Of a stretch of DNA of 64,000 bases, positions 13,059 to 24,740 are shown piece by piece. The stretch's first letter is position 1, and every line of letters starts with the position of its first letter. Below the pieces are notes generated by a model. The model worked only from the letters and a program-made list of their open reading frames with translations, ran no database searches and was not told the origin of the DNA. This DNA comes from Vicia villosa (Eukaryota > Streptophyta > Magnoliopsida > Fabales > Fabaceae), in assembly GCF_029867415.1 (NCBI RefSeq), contig NC_081183.1, positions 116,488,514 to 116,552,513 on the forward strand, written 5' to 3'. Made by a program: the position numbers and the translations under genes.

Positions 13059-14136
13059 TCAGCGATTCACCACAGTAACCACTAATCTTGATGCAGGAGG
13101 ATTGCGAACGGCAAAAACCAGCTTGTCTCCCTTTTTAAGTTCCCTCTCATTGGCGAACTCATACCATCCACGTCCTATAAACCTTCCAACCTTATTCTTC
13201 TTCTCTGCAAAGTGAACTTCACAAAGATAGTGTTTTCCTGTATCAGCATCATGCATTTGTAGCACCTTATCATCCTTCAACAAATTCATCCCAACAACTT
13301 TCTGAGGAATTTCCTGCAGCATACAACAATATTGTAAATCAATGATAACATGGCCCAACTCATTGTTAGGACTAATGTATATAATTATTATAACATAATC
13401 TACTCACCAGCAAATGATTTCTAACACTTTTCCCACACTTTACTTTCAGTTTCCATACATGGTATGTTGTGGTCCTTCCAACTACTTTTTCTTTGATCTC
13501 ATCTTCATCTTCCGAACTACATCAAAAAACATTTACAAAACCAATTTTTTTCCATACCTTATCATATTACCTGTACACTATTAATGAAATTTAAGTTAAC
13601 CAATACCTGTCACTGTCTGAGGATATGGAAATATAACCTGACCCACTGCCTATCAGACCTTTCATTTTCTTCGAAACCCTATCTTCGTTTGAATTCTCTC
13701 CCTTTTCAGTCACACCCACCTTTGCCTCCTCCGCATCAACTACACAGTCAACCATTTCATTTCCTTTTTTCACACTCTTCCCGTTCTCTACTGAGTTACC
13801 GACTTCAGTTTTCCTTTTCAAACCAGATGAACCAACAACCCTGTTTCCAACTCCAGATCCCATGTTCTTTTCGCATTCAACATGCCTGTTCTCGACGTAC
13901 GATTTCATCGCCTTATCGATCTTCATTCTTCTCCATCTTGCCTCGGCCTCAAGTGATTGAAGGGACCTGCATAAATTGTTAAATTTTTAACAACGGTATT
14001 TCATGCCACCGCTAAGAGGTGGTAAAACAGAAAATACATAAACAGTTTTTAGCAAAACAACGTAAGACAACCAATGTAATACTCACCTCTGTTGTCTTTG
14101 ACCGTTAAATGGGTTCCCGTAACCATTGCTTGCCAT
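13059..14136 (-). CDS. B3-domain protein with basic/acidic N-terminal region, four exons, Helitron cargo
   Basis: Minus-strand exons 14136-14087, 13966-13607, 13516-13408 and 13313-13059 total 774 nt (257 residues plus stop), all with GT-AG junctions and closing phases. It starts MASNGYGNPFNGQRQQ. The middle is a low-complexity, Lys/Glu/Ser-rich region (KKMKGLIGSGSGY), likely disordered. The C-terminal exon is a single B3 domain, with GRGWYEFANERELKKGDKL and VFAVRNPP as the clearest conserved strands, ending VVTVVNR. No lesion is seen. Its exon order (short exon 1, long charged exon, short acidic exon, B3 exon) matches the larger B3 gene at 15125-18357, so the two look paralogous. It is expected to bind DNA in the nucleus. 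The target is unknown. Confidence 0.82.
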
Positions 14137-15124
14137 TTTTCTGCTGCGTGATGAACCCCAGATGTGCACGAATCCAACTGTTACAAACTGAACAATAGCG
14201 GCAGCAGAGAACACAATTGTTGCCCTAATTTCCCTTAAATATCTTATTAATCATGCTTACCTTGTGACCATTGGATCAATGCCATGGAACCAAAGCCCAA
14301 CTGTTTTCTTAGCCCAATATTGTACTCTATTTTTTTTAAGTTAGTCCAGTTACGAATGCAATTTGTTGGTTCAAATTTATTTGTTCACATGTTATTGTTA
14401 GATACTAAATGTTCTTTTCCGTATTGTATCTATTTTAGCCCTAACCATTAACATACTATAATTCTTATGGATTGCAACATTTACCACTTTTTTGTTTTTT
14501 ATTTTTTCAAAAAATCCTTTCTTTTATGGTTTTTTCAATTACTGCACTATTTTAAACCACATTTTTATTATTTTATATTTTATCTATGTTATTAACTATA
14601 ATGCCACCTAGATATAATTCTATTTTTTTATGGCCATTCAAAACAATAAGTTATGGTTATTCACATTCAGCACTCCATCATACTTAATAAAGAGGATGTT
14701 GGCTTTTTGGTAAAATTCCTAATGTAATTCCCATGCAACTATGATAAATCCACCATCAACACTTCTACAATACATGGTCAAATAGACTTTTGTCTTCTGT
14801 TAGTTCATTTGCTCTATATTACCTGCATATAAATATTAATAAAATACATACACACTAAATACTATTTTAAAGACTACTGCTAAAGAATTTAAACTAATTC
14901 CATGCAACACCACCTATTGTGAAAATGATTACATAAGTTTTAATATCGACAAACAGCTTGAAACATGAAAACTAAATATAATATCACTGAACCAACTTAA
15001 CAAAACTCCAGGTTCATTAGTCATAGGCTGAAACCACCAAATTAAATTGTCTGATAATTAGGAGTATTAAACAAAATGTCTGAACAACATCCTTGAAAAC
15101 ATACTGACTACAGATAAGGAAATG
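14137..15124. other. AT-rich spacer between two B3 genes
   Basis: No coding frame or domain seen. It should contain the promoter of the 13059-14136 gene (reading leftward) and the 3' end of the next gene. Confidence 0.5.
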
Positions 15125-18100
15125 TTACACCGAACCCCGCCGCTCAACATGAACCATTATTTCATCCACTGGTGGGTATCGGATGACAAAGTGCACTTTG
15201 TCACCTACATTCAGTTCTGCTTCCTTCGCGAAATCATACCAGCCACCTATCAGGTACATCTCTTTCTTCTTTGCCCTCTTCTTAATCTCGCAATAATACG
15301 ACACTTCCTTATCTACGTCGTAGACAACTATACTCCCTTTTCTTCCAAGAAGACAGCTGTTGATTACGTGGACGGGAAATTGCTGCACAAAGGACATAAA
15401 ATAAACACATTTATCTAAATCATACATGCTACAACGGATAAACTATGTCACTTAATAAGGCACTTACCAACACATTGGTACGCATCTTCTTTGGATCTCT
15501 AACTTCACGTATCCAGTACTCTTCTTCCTCTTCCTCATATATTGGAGTGTACATCCTGTAATTTTACTAAATTAATTGGGAATAATTTTCTTTGGATTCC
15601 AACTAAAATACTACAAAACAATAAATCATTACCCTTTTATGTCCGATCTTTCACTATCAGATGCAACCGTAAAGTATTCCTTCGAAGCCGAGTTTCCACC
15701 CACAGGTCCAGGATATGAATCTGCGACCTTGCCCTTCTTTTTGTCCTTGCTTCTGGGTCCACCTTCAACACATCCGACGCTTTGACGCTTCCCCAAGTTA
15801 CGCTTTCCCTTACCGTGCAAATTTTCCTCAGCCAAAGGAGCTATGGCATTGCCTTTTTCCATTGACGGGTTCTTCTTGAATGATGCATTTACAGCCTTAT
15901 GTTGTTTGTTATGCTTGGAAGACGGCAGGCCATTCGGCTCAAAATCATTCCTTCATGGAAAAACATAACAACTTGCAAATTAAACACGCTGTATTATAAA
16001 CATAGGTCAATCTGTTAAAAAACAAAACCTCTCACCGTGTACTCCACATAACTTTTACGCTTAAAGAAATCATTATGACCTCACTGCATGTACCGATGTT
16101 TATAACACATTTACCTTTCGGTGTCACTTGATTGTTCAACCTTTACATTCAAAGTTTTTCGTGTCGCACCTCCTGCACTTCCTGAGTAATTAACTTTCCC
16201 CATTCCTATCTTGCCCACCCGTGACGATACTTCGCCATTACCAACTAATGCAGCCTTTCCCTTTGTTTTTGCCAACACTTTGTCATGTTTTTTGCTCCTA
16301 CACACGGTCACACACAAAACAAGGTCATCTTATTTCCTACTAGCTACCTCTTGAACCGGAATATAACAATAACATTTCATGTTCATGTTAATGAATCAGT
16401 ATAACTCATACCTTGCAGAAAAAGATCTTCGATAAACGGTTGCGTGATACATGTTTCTCTCAGAACTACCACCAGACCCCACCACCTTTCCTTTTCCCTT
16501 TCCTTTATGGAACCTGAAGGATAGAAAAACACTTAGAAAGGGGGGGTTTGAATAAGTGTAGCTTTAAAAAACTCGACAGATAAAAATAAATTGCACAGAT
16601 ATTTTTATCCTGGTTCGTTGTTAACTAAACTACTCCAGTCCACCCCCGCAGAGATGATTTACCTCAACTGAGGATTTAATCCACTAATCGCACGGATTAC
16701 AATGGTTCTCCACTTAGTCAGCAACTAAGTCTTCCAGAGTCTTCTGATCACACACTGATCACTCCAGGAACAACTGCTTAGATACCCTCTAAGACTTTTC
16801 TAGAGTATACTGATCCACACGATCACTCTAGTTACAACCTGCTTAGATAACCTCTAAGACTTCCTAGAGTATTCTGATCCACACGATCACTCTAGTTCCT
16901 TACAACTTAATGTAATCAATTCTAAGAGTATTACAATTGCTTCTTAAAAGCTATAATCACAAACTGTGATATTTCTCTTAATCGTTTAAGCTTAATCTCA
17001 CTAATATATTACAACAGCAATGTAGTGAGCTTTGATGAAGATGAAGATTCTGAGCTTTGAATTTGAACAGAGTTTCAGCAAGTTAATAGGCGTTGTTTTG
17101 GTGCAGAATCGTTAACCTTGCTTCTCATCAGAACTTCATATTTATAGGCGTTGGAGAAGATGACCGTTGAGTGCATTTAATGCTTTGCGTGTTCCGTACA
17201 GCATCGCATTTAATGTTATACGCTTTTGTCAACTACCTCGAGCCTTGTTCACGCTGTGTCTACTGACGTAGCCTTTAGTAGCTTTTAACGTTCCTTTTGT
17301 CAGTCAGCGTAGCTTGCCACTTGTACTTTCTTCTGATCTGATGTTTGTGAATACAACGTTTGAATATCATCAGAGTCAAACAGCTTGGTGCAAAGCATCT
17401 TCTGATCTTCTGACCTTGAAGTGCTTCTGAGCGTGATACCATCAGAACTTCAGTGCTTCTGTTCTCTTGTTCTTCTGATGCTTCCATAGACCCATGTTCT
17501 GATTCTGCTTCGACCATCTTCTGATGTCTTGCCAGACCATGTTCTGATGTTGCATGCTGAACCCTTTGAGACAAAGCTTCTGAGCGCTGAATTATGCATA
17601 CTCTTTATATATTTCCTGAAAAGGAAATTGCATTGGATTAGAGTACCATATTATCTTAAGCAAAATTCATATTATTGTTATCATCAAAACTAAGATAATT
17701 GATCAGAACAAATCTTGTTCTAACAGAACCCTCCTGTTCCTTCTTGCCCAATCTGTCCAGCCACACACCTGACAACAGGAGGTTCATCCTTACTTCCAGG
17801 TTCGGTTTTTACCTGCGATGCAGCGATCTCCTCCATTGCCTCTTTACTCTCTTTCTTTGCAAGTGCTAACTCCTCCAACATAGCTTTCAGTGTGGCACTA
17901 CGCGTACGTTTCCCACAAACTTTCATTACATGGGAAGCATCTTCACTTCTGAATAAACAAAAAGGTTAACTACTATTTTGTTTGACGATAACTATGTCTA
18001 AAAAAATCTTGCCATAAACTGGAATTTATTCTCAAAATGGATATAGGTTCCGTGGACGGTAATCCTATCAAAATCTAAAGATACAAATGCGAAATATCAC

Positions 18101-18357
18101 AATATGCAACGGAGCTGTAAAACCTAAAACATCACATCAACCCTATTTTCTGTGACAACAATGTATTCGAACATTAACACACATACACAGTGTCTTTCCG
18201 AACAAAATCGGTGTGAAAAATAGCTTGCCGGTGCTACACAACGGCGCATGCAGTGGATATCGAAACATACAGTTTAGTAACGCATAAGTATATAATCATA
18301 CCTTGAGCTCATAATCTTCACCGTGGCCGGGCCGTGATTTTCTGCGTCTCCTACCAT
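15125..18357 (-). pseudogene. Large B3-domain gene, six exons, split by a solo LTR
   Basis: Minus-strand exons 18357-18302, 17948-17731 continuing in 16514-16412, 16297-16115, 15950-15633, 15555-15468 and 15382-15125. Leaving out the LTR and one copy of its 5-bp duplication gives 1224 nt (407 residues plus stop) with one open frame, so the LTR hit a coding exon. The start MVGDAENHGPATVK was chosen as the last ATG before the first donor; an in-frame ATG at 18468 would add 37 residues. Exon 2 is a charged helix (ALAKKESKEAMEEIAASQ), followed by Lys/Gly-rich low-complexity exons. Exon 5 is acidic (YEEEEEEYW), and exon 6 is the B3 domain (GGWYDFAKEAELNVGDKVHF, VIRYPP). No other lesion is present. 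Confidence 0.8.
16515..17725 (-). mobile_element. Solo LTR of a Ty1/copia-type retrotransposon in a B3 exon
   Basis: Read on the minus strand it starts TGTTAGAACAAG at 17725 and ends CTATCCTTCA at 16515, so it has TG...CA ends and is 1211 bp long. The 5 bp GAACC flanks both sides exactly (16510-16514 and 17726-17730). The LTR contains CCTATAAATATG (promoter-like) and a run CCCCCCCTTTCTAAGTG near the 3' end. There is no PBS, internal region or second LTR, so it formed by LTR-LTR recombination. It lies inside the Helitron and is therefore younger than the Helitron insertion or travelled with it. Confidence 0.92.
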
Positions 18358-19117
18358 CGTATCGGAGAATGTAGAACGGTGGTCTACAGGTGGTTCTTTT
18401 GTGTCAACACAAAGAGGTTTTGGGGAAAAGAACAGTAACTGCAATAGATGATTCCGGATTAATGACACATGTAATGGAACACTTCCCTATATCTAACACC
18501 CTTTCATTTCCTTGCAGTTACAATTATTTTTTTTTTACAACCTTTTATTCGTCTAAAACATTAAACTACACTTTTCTTTTTAGACTGATGTTATGTATTT
18601 TCTATTTATTATTATGAAATCATATATTTCCTTCCTATTTTTTTATATCCCAAATATCATTCTACATTTTTAACTGTATCATTTAATAATATATTTAAAC
18701 CAACAATTGTTCTAAATTTATGTGCAATTACACATTATATGCGTCGTATTTTATTATAATTAATCTTTAATATATATATCACATATTTGATTTTACTCTC
18801 ATAATTTATTTAATCTTAATTGATAATATTATATAATTTAACTTTTCAATAATTAGATTTTTTTAATTAGTATCTAAGTTTTTATATTCAATTAAATTTC
18901 CATTCAAATGAATTTACCACACCAGTTTTTTGCCCATTATCTATTATTATCCACAATATTTATTTATTTTTAGTAACCTTAGATACTTACCTGTAACATC
19001 ACATTTAATTCGTCATATATACTAATTTTTCAAACTTTTTTTTAAATTATTGTTTCAGGTCAATATTATTTTTACAGTTAATATTCTTTCTAACATAAAT
19101 GGTCCATCCAACAGCGG
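18358..19117. other. AT-rich Helitron right arm
   Basis: No coding sequence. The first part is probably the promoter and 5' UTR of the minus-strand B3 gene. The rest, up to the terminal hairpin, is very AT-rich. Confidence 0.5.
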
Positions 19118-19148
19118 TATCCGTGCGTAGGCACGGGTATGTTACTAG
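19118..19148 (+). repeat. Helitron 3' hairpin and CTAG terminus
   Basis: The perfect stem CCGTGC, loop GTAG, GCACGG lies at 19121-19136 and can extend outward through T-G, A-T and T-A pairs to 19118/19139. Eight bases after the core stem comes CTAG (19145-19148), then the host T. A hairpin about 10 nt before CTRR is the accepted Helitron 3' signal. Confidence 0.92.
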
Positions 19149-19346
19149 TTCATAAGTAGAAGAATGAGTTCGAATCTATATATATACTCATTTATTCATT
19201 TTTAAAAGATGAAATTTTAATAACTAAGCTAAATCAAAATAATTGTTAATGTTAAAAAATAAATTAGAGAAGAAACAATAAAAATAAATTAAAGAAATTT
19301 TTTTTTTCAAAGTATAATTTTCTCTTGATACTAAAAAATTAGACAT

Positions 19347-19348
<2 letters not shown>

Positions 19349-19405
<57 letters not shown>

Positions 19406-19428
19406 TATTATTATTATTATTATTATTA

Positions 19429-19475
<47 letters not shown>

Positions 19476-19485
19476 GTTATTATTA
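19349..19485. repeat. (TAA)n/(TTA)n palindromic microsatellite
   Basis: A run of TAA repeats switches to TTA repeats near 19405 with only small interruptions. The whole tract is a near-perfect inverted repeat of about 137 bp able to fold back. It lies 200 bp right of the Helitron end. Confidence 0.95.
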
Positions 19486-19499
19486 TTTTAATACAACAA

Positions 19500-19910
19500 A
19501 TTTTATAATCCCAAATTTAAATCTGAATCACTATATACGTCATTGTATCTAGTAATTGAACTGTATTTTCATAATTAAGCTGAGAGGGTCACATAAGGGT
19601 TACATGAGAAGGAACAAAGAAAAAGACCAAAAATTGGAAATGTGTTTCTCATTTTTGTCCTATTTGTATTTCGGTGTGAGACATCGAATGTGTTTCTCGT
19701 TCTTTGTTCTATTTCTATTAGTATTTTCAAAGGAAGAAACTTCCACCAAACAATACTCTTTCTGACCCACACAAAAATCATTCATCATGTAATATCAATG
19801 TTTTCTAGTACTATTTGTGTTTAGCATGTGTCTAACTAACTATAATTGAAATTTGAAATGAATTATTTTATATAATGACTCATAATTATAGGCTTATTCT
19901 CTAGCGAGTC
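19500..19910. repeat. Dispersed repeat, copy 1 (second copy at 40400-40820)
   Basis: Shares ordered blocks with 40400-40820: AAATTTAAATCTGAAT, CTATATACGTCATTGTA, GGGTCACATAAGGGTTA, CACACAAAAATCAT and TATAATGACTCATAATTATA. The copies are clearly diverged. I see no coding capacity and cannot name the family. Confidence 0.8.
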
Positions 19911-19979
19911 CATGGTATTTTTATCTTTCTATAGTTTTTAATTAATATTCATTTTCTCAAAAATTAAATAAAAATATAT

Positions 19980-20098
<119 letters not shown>

Positions 20099-20769
20099 TA
20101 TAAGAAAATTCATTGTTTTGGAAAAGACATTAATGCCCTTATTGCTTCTAAGCTTGACAAGTGGATACCTTCTCCATCTAGATTTCAATTGTTTTGTTCT
20201 CTACTCATCTCTTATTGTTTTGCTTATAAACTTTTGATCAACTCATAAAGTGACTTTTTACCACATCCCTTTTTCCAACTTTCTCTTCCTTTCAAATCAC
20301 TACTTTCTTGGTTACAACTTCTATTTTTTATTTTTATTTTTTTAATTTTGGAGAATAAAGTTAGATTTCCTATTTTTATTGAAGGTGTATACAAAATGTA
20401 GATCTCCTCTTTTCTTTTGATTTTGGAGCATAAAGTTAGATTTCTATTATCTTGCTTATTGGTTCTAAAATTATATTCGTATTAATTAATTAATCTATGT
20501 ATTAATCATATAATATTTTTTGTGATAACGAAAGATATTATGAGCTGCATTAGTCATTAATATAAAATATTATTTTTCTTACAACATTAAATATTTAAAT
20601 ATTATTTTTTATTCATGATATTTTTTATTAAGTTTTTTTAATTACAACATCTTAGGATAAGAAAGTATTTTATTATGTTTTTTAATGGTGAAATTTGATA
20701 ATAGGATGGATAAGGAAGTATATGGCGGCGTGTTAGAAAATAGTGGGTTTGTGTGTGAGAGAAGCTTGT

Positions 20770-21462
20770 GAAATAATATTGAATATTAACGGGAATATGA
20801 AGTTACTGATCATAATATTGAATATTAATGGGAACCTGAAGTTACTGATTAAAATATTGAATATTAACAGGAACATGAAGTTACTGATCAAAATAGTGAA
20901 TATTAACAGGAACATGAAGTTAGTGATCATAATATTGCATATTAAGAGGAACCCGAAGTTACTGTTCACAATATTGCATATTAACGAGAACCTGAAGTTA
21001 CTGATTATTTGTATTGAATATTAAAAGGAACATGAAGTTACTGATCACAATATTGAATTTTAACGGGAACCTGAAGTTACTGATTAAAATATTAAATATT
21101 AACGGGAACACGAAGTTACTGATCAAAATAGTGAATATTAACGGGAACATGAAGTTACTGATCACAATATTGCATATTAACGGAAACATGAAGTTACTGA
21201 TTATTTGTATTGAATATTAACGGGAACATGAAGTTACTGATCACAATATTGAATATTAACGGGAACCTCAAGTTATTGATTAAAATATTGAATATTAAAG
21301 TGAACATGAAGTCACTGATCAAAATAGTGAATATTAATGGGAACATGAAGTTACTGATCACAATTTTGATTATTAACTGGGAACCTGAAGTTTCTGATTA
21401 AAATATTGAATATTAACGAGAACATGAAGTTACTGATCACACAATATTGAATATTAACGGGA
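20770..21462. repeat. 39-bp minisatellite, about 17 copies, with a higher-order pattern
   Basis: The unit has the form AATATTGAATATTAACGGGA followed by ACATGAAGTTACTGATCAC. Copies differ by a few bases. A variant with CTGATTATTTGTATTGAATATT recurs at 21001 and 21197, 196 bp (five units plus one base) apart. Both strands stay open over long stretches only because 39 is divisible by three, so the frames here are not genes. The array ends exactly against the retrotransposon remnant at 21463. Confidence 0.95.
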
Positions 21463-24400
21463 AGCGGTGTCTTCGACACTTTAATGCTCATGCTCCAAAT
21501 ACGCGTCAATACTTAAAAAATGAATAAAAAACTATCAAACGGTACATAAATGATTCGAAAACTCGAAGAATACATAATATCTACAAATATAACAAAACCA
21601 TACGCATTCTCGCACAAAAATAACTACACTTTGCCACTTATCAAATTCTCCCCAATTTAAACTTGTTTGTCCTCAAACATAAATCAAATAACTCAAAGAA
21701 TCAAAAGTAATAAACCAAATAATCGTGAATCAACAAGTTTTTAAAACCGAAGACAAATGTACGGTTCAAACAAAAACGCACAACAAGGTAAATACTTACC
21801 ACAATCCTACAACGACAACATATAAACAAAACGAATCCTAAGTACAAAAATCATGTTAAACATTTTAAAACAATACAAGCTCACATCATGAATCACACCT
21901 AGCAAAATTCATCAATAGATGAAAAACACACAAGGGTGAGGACTTTTGACACTCATCCAACAATCTGGCAAACAAAAGACTAAATTATATATTCATCCAA
22001 AAATCATATTGAAAATACAAAGGCAAGAATCACAAGGACTTTTCAATGTTGTAATGTGGCTTGGTTAACAAATAAAGGATAATCCCTAAAGCTAATCGAA
22101 ACAAAAACTTGTCTAAACCTAAGGGAGTGATCAATCCACAAAGTTTCACGGAAAAAAATCTTGATCAAACTTCTTCTTTAATCCCAAGATGTCAAACCAA
22201 AACATACTACTTATTAGCACAATTATTCACTTCTCTTTTCTTTTTCTTTTTCAATATTTTTTTATTTTTTTCTTTCTTTTTATTTTCTTTTTTTTCATAA
22301 TTTTTTTCTTTTCTTTTTCTTTTCAACCTCATAGAAACAACCAAATAAGTAGTAACCATTTCTCTCCCAAACTTAAATTCAACCAACATCAAAGTGTGAA
22401 TACTCCCTACTTTCTAAGATAAGGTAAAAATTCAAACCAAAAATCAAAATTGAGGGTTCAAGAAAACAAAGAATCAACATCCATACAAAAATAAGAACCA
22501 AACACTCACAAGGTGAATTGACTATTTGGCCAAGGTAGTTGTGCTCAAAATGAAACAAAAATTGTCTTGATCCTTTTCATGCATTCATACAATCAACACA
22601 AATAAAATATTAAGCATGATAAAATCTAGTTAAAACAAGAATTGTGGCTTCCAGCATATGTGAACAATGGAAAGCTTCCTCACATTTATGGGTAAAAAGG
22701 GAACTAAAGTGATTCAATCAAAAAGAAAGTAATGCACAAAGAACGAATGGCATGGTAATTATACAAATGACAAGTTTCGTAAACTTGCTATGCTAAAGAA
22801 AGCGATAAACAAGTGCCTGGTGTGTACCAATTTTTCAAAACTATCATTACCATACATCCGCAAGTTGAATCAATCAAAATCAGAAAATCACCTTGAAATT
22901 CTTCAAGTTACCGGACCAAAATTGGACGACAAACAACAAAAGAAAATTATCAGAAAAAATAAAACTATTATTTACTACTAAATAGCCTTGGTGAAAGTGA
23001 GAAAACGGCGGGCCAAGTGAATAAAAAACAACATTGGCCCAATCCCGCAGAGCGCGCTAAGCGCCAAAACACGCGCTAAGAGCGCTACACCAGTAGAAAA
23101 AAAAGGACAACAAAACACAGTCCTACAATCAACCTCCACAATCACCCACACTATCTCATTTACACAATTTAATAGAAGAAAAAAACTTACAACCGTTGGG
23201 GTGCCTATCAACAAGCGCCTGTTTTACGTCGTTAGCTCGACACCTTTTATTGTTTCGTGCTTGGAAAGTAACTTCTCCACGACACGCCGGTGCTCTGACC
23301 ACAACACAACCTAAAGAAAACATCCTAACCCAAACACTTAATAAGCAAAAGTATGCAAAAGTATATATCAAAACACAATTATTCACAAAACTCAAATATT
23401 CACAACTTTAATTGGCTAAACAAATTGATAAGTGAAGATTAGAGAATTCAAATATGGTCCTATTTCAATTTGTTTAGCCAACACTAAATTTACAAGTATG
23501 AAAACATGTAAAAATATACAAGTATGTACAAAAAATAAAAAATCTAGAAACTATCGCAATACTATCCAATACCAAAACAAATCCTCATCAACGACGCCAT
23601 TTTGTTGAAGAGGTAAAGCGACAAGCAAAAAAAGATTTAGAAATATTATTTCAGATATTTATCGCCTCCATAGGGACTGGTTGGAAATAATTTCCGTTCG
23701 ACGGATTCTTAGTTCTTGAGTTTGGGTTTGAATGAGTTAAAGTAAAAGCAGAAAAGTAAATATGAACATAAAAATAATTTCATTCTTCAGAAAGGATAGA
23801 ACTCTCAGGATTGAATTTCACATACCCGTTAAATACTTAAACTCATCACTCAGATATATTCAACCTCAATCACTCGACAATATAATAACGTACCACTCAC
23901 AAAGAGGTTATGTATAACACAAAGTGAGAAATCAACCGTTTTTCCCGCGTCGACGATCTCTCAGCAATACACGAATAAGACACAGGCATTAAGAGTCGAT
24001 ACCCACAATAATTACTAAGCCTAAATCTATCTCTAGAGTCTAGAACCTAGAATATATTCATCCAAGAACAATATTTGAGGAGTTTATCTCTAAAGCAACT
24101 CAAATCCAAGCATAAAGCAAAAACAAGGATAAACATCAACATTGATTTGTAAAAGAGGTTTAATACAACACCATGAGTAATTAAAATACATACAAAACAA
24201 GTATACTTACAAACAAAACCCAACAAATGAAGCTTACTAAGAGAATAATGGAGAAGAAAATCAAATCTTTTGCAGTGTCAATCACGAGCAAAGAAGGTTC
24301 AACTACAGATCATCCGATTACAACCTCTAAATGTTGTTTTCTAAGCTCTGACCTAAGAAATATGAAGGTGATGACTTTGGGAACAAATACCCCAAAGCAT

Positions 24401-24740
24401 AACCCGAAAAAAATATGATTTTCCCCTATTTAAACATTTTCCAAACTGCGCTGACCGCGCTTCGCGCCAAAATCTGCGCTTAGCCCACTACACGAGAACC
24501 TGAAATCTTATTTTGGCCAGAACTTGAGAACCGTAAAAGTGGGCGCAAATTTGCGCCCAGTTCGAAGCGTTGGAAATCTTATTCCATGATCTACCTAACA
24601 ATGAATAAATATAAATGAAATTTATGACGTATTCTTCTTTAATTTGAGCCTTATTCGTTGATAAATTGCTCAAAATCGCACGTTTGAAGCGGTGTCTTCG
24701 ACACTTTATTACGCTTTCATCGCTGGTAAAAAGTTTCAAA
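21463..24740 (-). mobile_element. Non-autonomous gypsy-type LTR retrotransposon remnant
   Basis: Read on the minus strand: an LTR piece (about 24740 to 23609), a degenerate tRNA-Asp-type primer binding site TGGCGTCGTTGATGAGGA at 23599-23582, about 2 kb of non-coding internal sequence, a polypurine tract TTAAATTGGGGAGAATT at 21660-21644, then the start of the 3' LTR, TGATAAGTGGC (21643-21633). The 3' LTR is cut off at 21463. The 18-bp block TGTCGAAGACACCGCTTC occurs in both LTR pieces (near 24709 and 21480), which supports their homology. No gag or pol coding sequence is present, and both LTRs are truncated. Confidence 0.65.

Larger units (their letters stand above)
408..19148 (+). mobile_element. 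Complete 18.7 kb Helitron carrying RPA, Rep/helicase and three B3 genes
   Basis: The 5' end at 408 begins TCTATAATATAAGAAAACC, a typical plant Helitron start, and follows an A. The 3' end shows a stem CCGTGC/GCACGG at 19121-19136, extended by weaker pairs, then CTAG at 19145-19148 followed by T. A407 and T19149 give the expected A|T insertion site, with no target duplication and no terminal inverted repeats. Between the ends, on the plus strand, lie an RPA70-like gene and a Rep/PIF1-type helicase gene, the pair expected in autonomous plant Helitrons. The 8 kb right half carries three B3-domain genes on the minus strand. A later solo LTR (16515-17725) adds about 1.2 kb, so the element was about 17.5 kb before that. 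The two replication genes each have one in-frame stop, so this copy is probably no longer autonomous. Confidence 0.93.

Noticed and set aside
18358..18468. Longer N-terminus (start at 18468) of the large B3 gene
   Set aside because: The frame is open, but the added peptide is hydrophobic and unlike the start of the paralogous B3 gene; kept only as an alternative.
20743..21401. Several 60-90-residue frames on both strands with repeated peptides
   Set aside because: They arise from a 39-bp tandem repeat, which is divisible by three and keeps all frames open.
20770..21462. CRISPR-like regular repeats
   Set aside because: Units are directly adjacent and have no unique spacers; the host is a plant nuclear genome.
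22189..22422. Phe-rich frame of 77 residues
   Set aside because: Comes from a T-rich/C-rich tract in a non-coding retrotransposon internal region.
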